The position numbers were made by a program, and so were the translations under genes. A stretch of 12,798 nt of DNA from positions 1 through 12,798 of the forward strand of contig JARJMV020000101.1 in assembly GCA_029335935.2 (NCBI GenBank), in the 5' to 3' direction. Of this stretch, positions 11,912-12,798 are shown one piece after another (the first letter of the stretch is position 1; each line of letters starts with the position of its first letter). This stretch comes from a bacterium. GTDB lineage: Bacteria > Armatimonadota > Fimbriimonadia > Fimbriimonadales > GBS-DC. The notes below the pieces were generated by a model that was not told the origin of the DNA, ran no database searches, and saw only the letters and a list, made by a program, of their open reading frames with translations.

Positions 11912-12798
11912 TGGATATCCCCCGCCGCTACCTGCGCTGGAACCTATACGGTGCAGGGTTGGAGAATCTGGGGCGCGACGGCAAGCCCGAACGCCTGCCC
12001 ACGCCCCAGCCCGCGCCGAACGAGCTACTGATGCGCATCGACGCTGTTGGGATATGCTTCAGCGACCTCAAAATCGTGCGGCTGGGCGAGGCGCACCCCA
12101 AAATCGCGCGTGATTTACGCACGTACCCCGTCGTGATGGGGCACGAGATTAGCGGCACGGTCGCCCAAGTTGGCGACGCGCTCGCAGACCGCTTCCAAGT
12201 GGGCGAGCGCTACATCGTGCAGGCGGATGTGTATGTGAACGGGCGTGTGCAGGCGGTCGGCTACGCGCTCGACGGCGGCTACTCGCAATACACGGTCTTC
12301 GGCGAGCCTGTGCTGAACGGTGATGCAGGTTGCTATCTGCTGCGCTGTCCCGAGCATCTCAGTTATGCCGAAGCCGCGCTGGTGGAGCCGTGGGCGTGCG
12401 TGGTCGCAAGTTATCGCATCCAGCCACGCCCCACACCTCAACCGCGCGGTAGGTGGCTGGTTATCGTGCCCCACGCGCCGATGATACGGTATCGTTGCAG
12501 CGCGTTGGAGCAGCTCTGTAGCGTCGGCGTCCCCGCCGACGAAACCCAACCTCGTAGCGTCGGCGTCCCCGCCGACGAACCCCAACCTCGTAGCGTCGGC
12601 GTCCCCGCCGACGAAACCCAACCTCGTAGCGTCGGCGTCCCCGCCGACGAAACCAAAACCGTAGCGTCCGCGTCCCCGCCGACGGGGGCTGCTTGGACAG
12701 GAATGTCCAAGCCACAGGGCATCTCTGCCGACGAGTCTGGCTTGGACAGGAATGTCCAAGCTACAGGGGGCGCTTCTGCCGACGCAGTGTGCTTGGAC
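11911..12798 (+). CDS. Zinc-type medium-chain alcohol dehydrogenase, 3'-truncated, with in-frame repeat array
   Basis: 296 codons without a stop, running off the window. Residues 1-165 are a GroES-like catalytic domain with C49 (VGICFSD), H78-E79 (GHE) and E159 (ALVEPW) as likely catalytic-zinc ligands, as in sorbitol dehydrogenases. The four-Cys structural-zinc lobe is absent, and GYALDGGYSQY recalls the sorbose-1-phosphate reductase branch; the substrate is unknown. The nucleotide-binding domain seems to begin at GRWLVIVPHAP (170-180), then from residue ~203 the frame enters 12-residue repeats (SVGVPADETQPR) and palindromic repeats. Either these are inserted into a working protein, or the gene is broken and the true 3' end is lost or beyond the edge. 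The open frame alone does not decide, since five of six frames are open across the array. The ATG overlaps the protease stop. Confidence 0.78.
   Translation, partial: MDIPRRYLRWNLYGAGLENLGRDGKPERLPTPQPAPNELLMRIDAVGICFSDLKIVRLGEAHPKIARDLRTYPVVMGHEISGTVAQVGDALADRFQVGERYIVQADVYVNGRVQAVGYALDGGYSQYTVFGEPVLNGDAGCYLLRCPEHLSYAEAALVEPWACVVASYRIQPRPTPQPRGRWLVIVPHAPMIRYRCSALEQLCSVGVPADETQPRSVGVPADEPQPRSVGVPADETQPRSVGVPADETKTVASASPPTGAAWTGMSKPQGISADESGLDRNVQATGGASADAVCLD
12518..12690 (+). repeat. Tandem 36-bp repeats, each with an inverted repeat (type A array)
   Basis: Units begin at 12518, 12554, 12590 and 12626 (36, 36, 36 and 35 bp) and a degenerate fifth at 12661. Each contains CGTCGGCG, a TCCC loop and CGCCGACG, an 8-bp perfect stem in copies 1-4; copy 5 has a G-to-C change that breaks it. 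Units 1-3 differ at one base. Copy 4 is 1 nt shorter, so copy 5 is read in another frame. In the dehydrogenase frame copies 1-4 encode SVGVPADE plus a TQPR-like linker. Confidence 0.95.
12691..12798 (+). repeat. Palindromic repeats (type B), two complete and one cut by the window edge
   Basis: Arms GCTTGGACA and TGTCCAAGC flank a GGAA loop at 12691-12712 and 12740-12761; a third begins at 12791 and is cut after GCTTGGAC. Spacing is 49 then 51 bp, with a loosely conserved linker containing ACAGGG and TGCCGACG. The TGCCGACG piece also resembles the 3' arm of the type A hairpin. The first palindrome is read as AWTGMSKP and the second as LDRNVQAT in the dehydrogenase frame. Confidence 0.93.

Noticed and set aside
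12518..12690. CRISPR array
   Set aside because: The whole 36-bp unit is nearly identical, including the part that would be the spacer, so there are no unique spacers of normal length.
12115..12759. Minus-strand ORF of 214 codons, and two more minus ORFs, over the repeat array
   Set aside because: All three minus frames are open because the repeat lacks stops in them; the products are repeat translations with no family features and no start signals.

Overview
The window reads as chromosome of a moderately GC-rich, outer-membrane-bearing bacterium of the Terrabacteria side of the tree, most likely Armatimonadota. This is an inference from gene content. It rests on four things: an outer-membrane barrel protein tethered by an SLH domain and a coiled coil, a large Alu-domain-type SRP RNA, a cyanobacteria-like Uma2 protein with a heptad-repeat tail, and several sugar-epimerase and Gfo/Idh genes. 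A Chloroflexota or other deep lineage cannot be excluded without a search.

Layout. 1-684 (+) is the 3' part of a sugar isomerase/epimerase. It converges, across a perfect 10-bp hairpin, on a minus-strand SLH porin (739-2649). The porin diverges from a Uma2-family protein (2716-3627, +), which is followed after 1 nt by a TIGR01777 SDR epimerase (3629-4531). The SRP RNA (4532-4806, -) abuts that stop codon and lies downstream of a Gfo/Idh/MocA oxidoreductase (4825-5820, -). trpD (5960-6994, +) converges on a second sugar isomerase/epimerase (7014-7769, -), preceded on the same strand by mltG (7828-8835) and a DUF3054 membrane protein (8848-9219). DUF3054 diverges from a MATE exporter (9311-10684, +) that has a small upstream ORF. 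An HtrA-type protease (10751-11911) then overlaps a zinc-type alcohol dehydrogenase (11911 to the window end). That dehydrogenase frame runs into a dense array of hairpin-forming repeats.

How it works together. The Gfo/Idh gene and the downstream epimerase share an 11-bp box followed after exactly 12 nt by CGAAC, just upstream of their ribosome binding sites, and may form a sugar-catabolism regulon. Seven other transcription starts share a different signal, an extended -10 of the form RGGTANNNT; two divergent pairs carry it back to back. Several of these boxes lie only 6-8 nt before an ATG with no Shine-Dalgarno sequence, which suggests leaderless mRNAs. SLH porin, mltG and HtrA are cell-envelope functions; trpD is an isolated tryptophan-biosynthesis gene.

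The most unusual feature is at the right edge. Four near-identical copies of a 36-bp unit plus a degenerate fifth, each with an inverted repeat, are followed by two complete copies and one cut copy of a second palindrome. All lie in an uninterrupted dehydrogenase reading frame, near the start of the expected nucleotide-binding domain.
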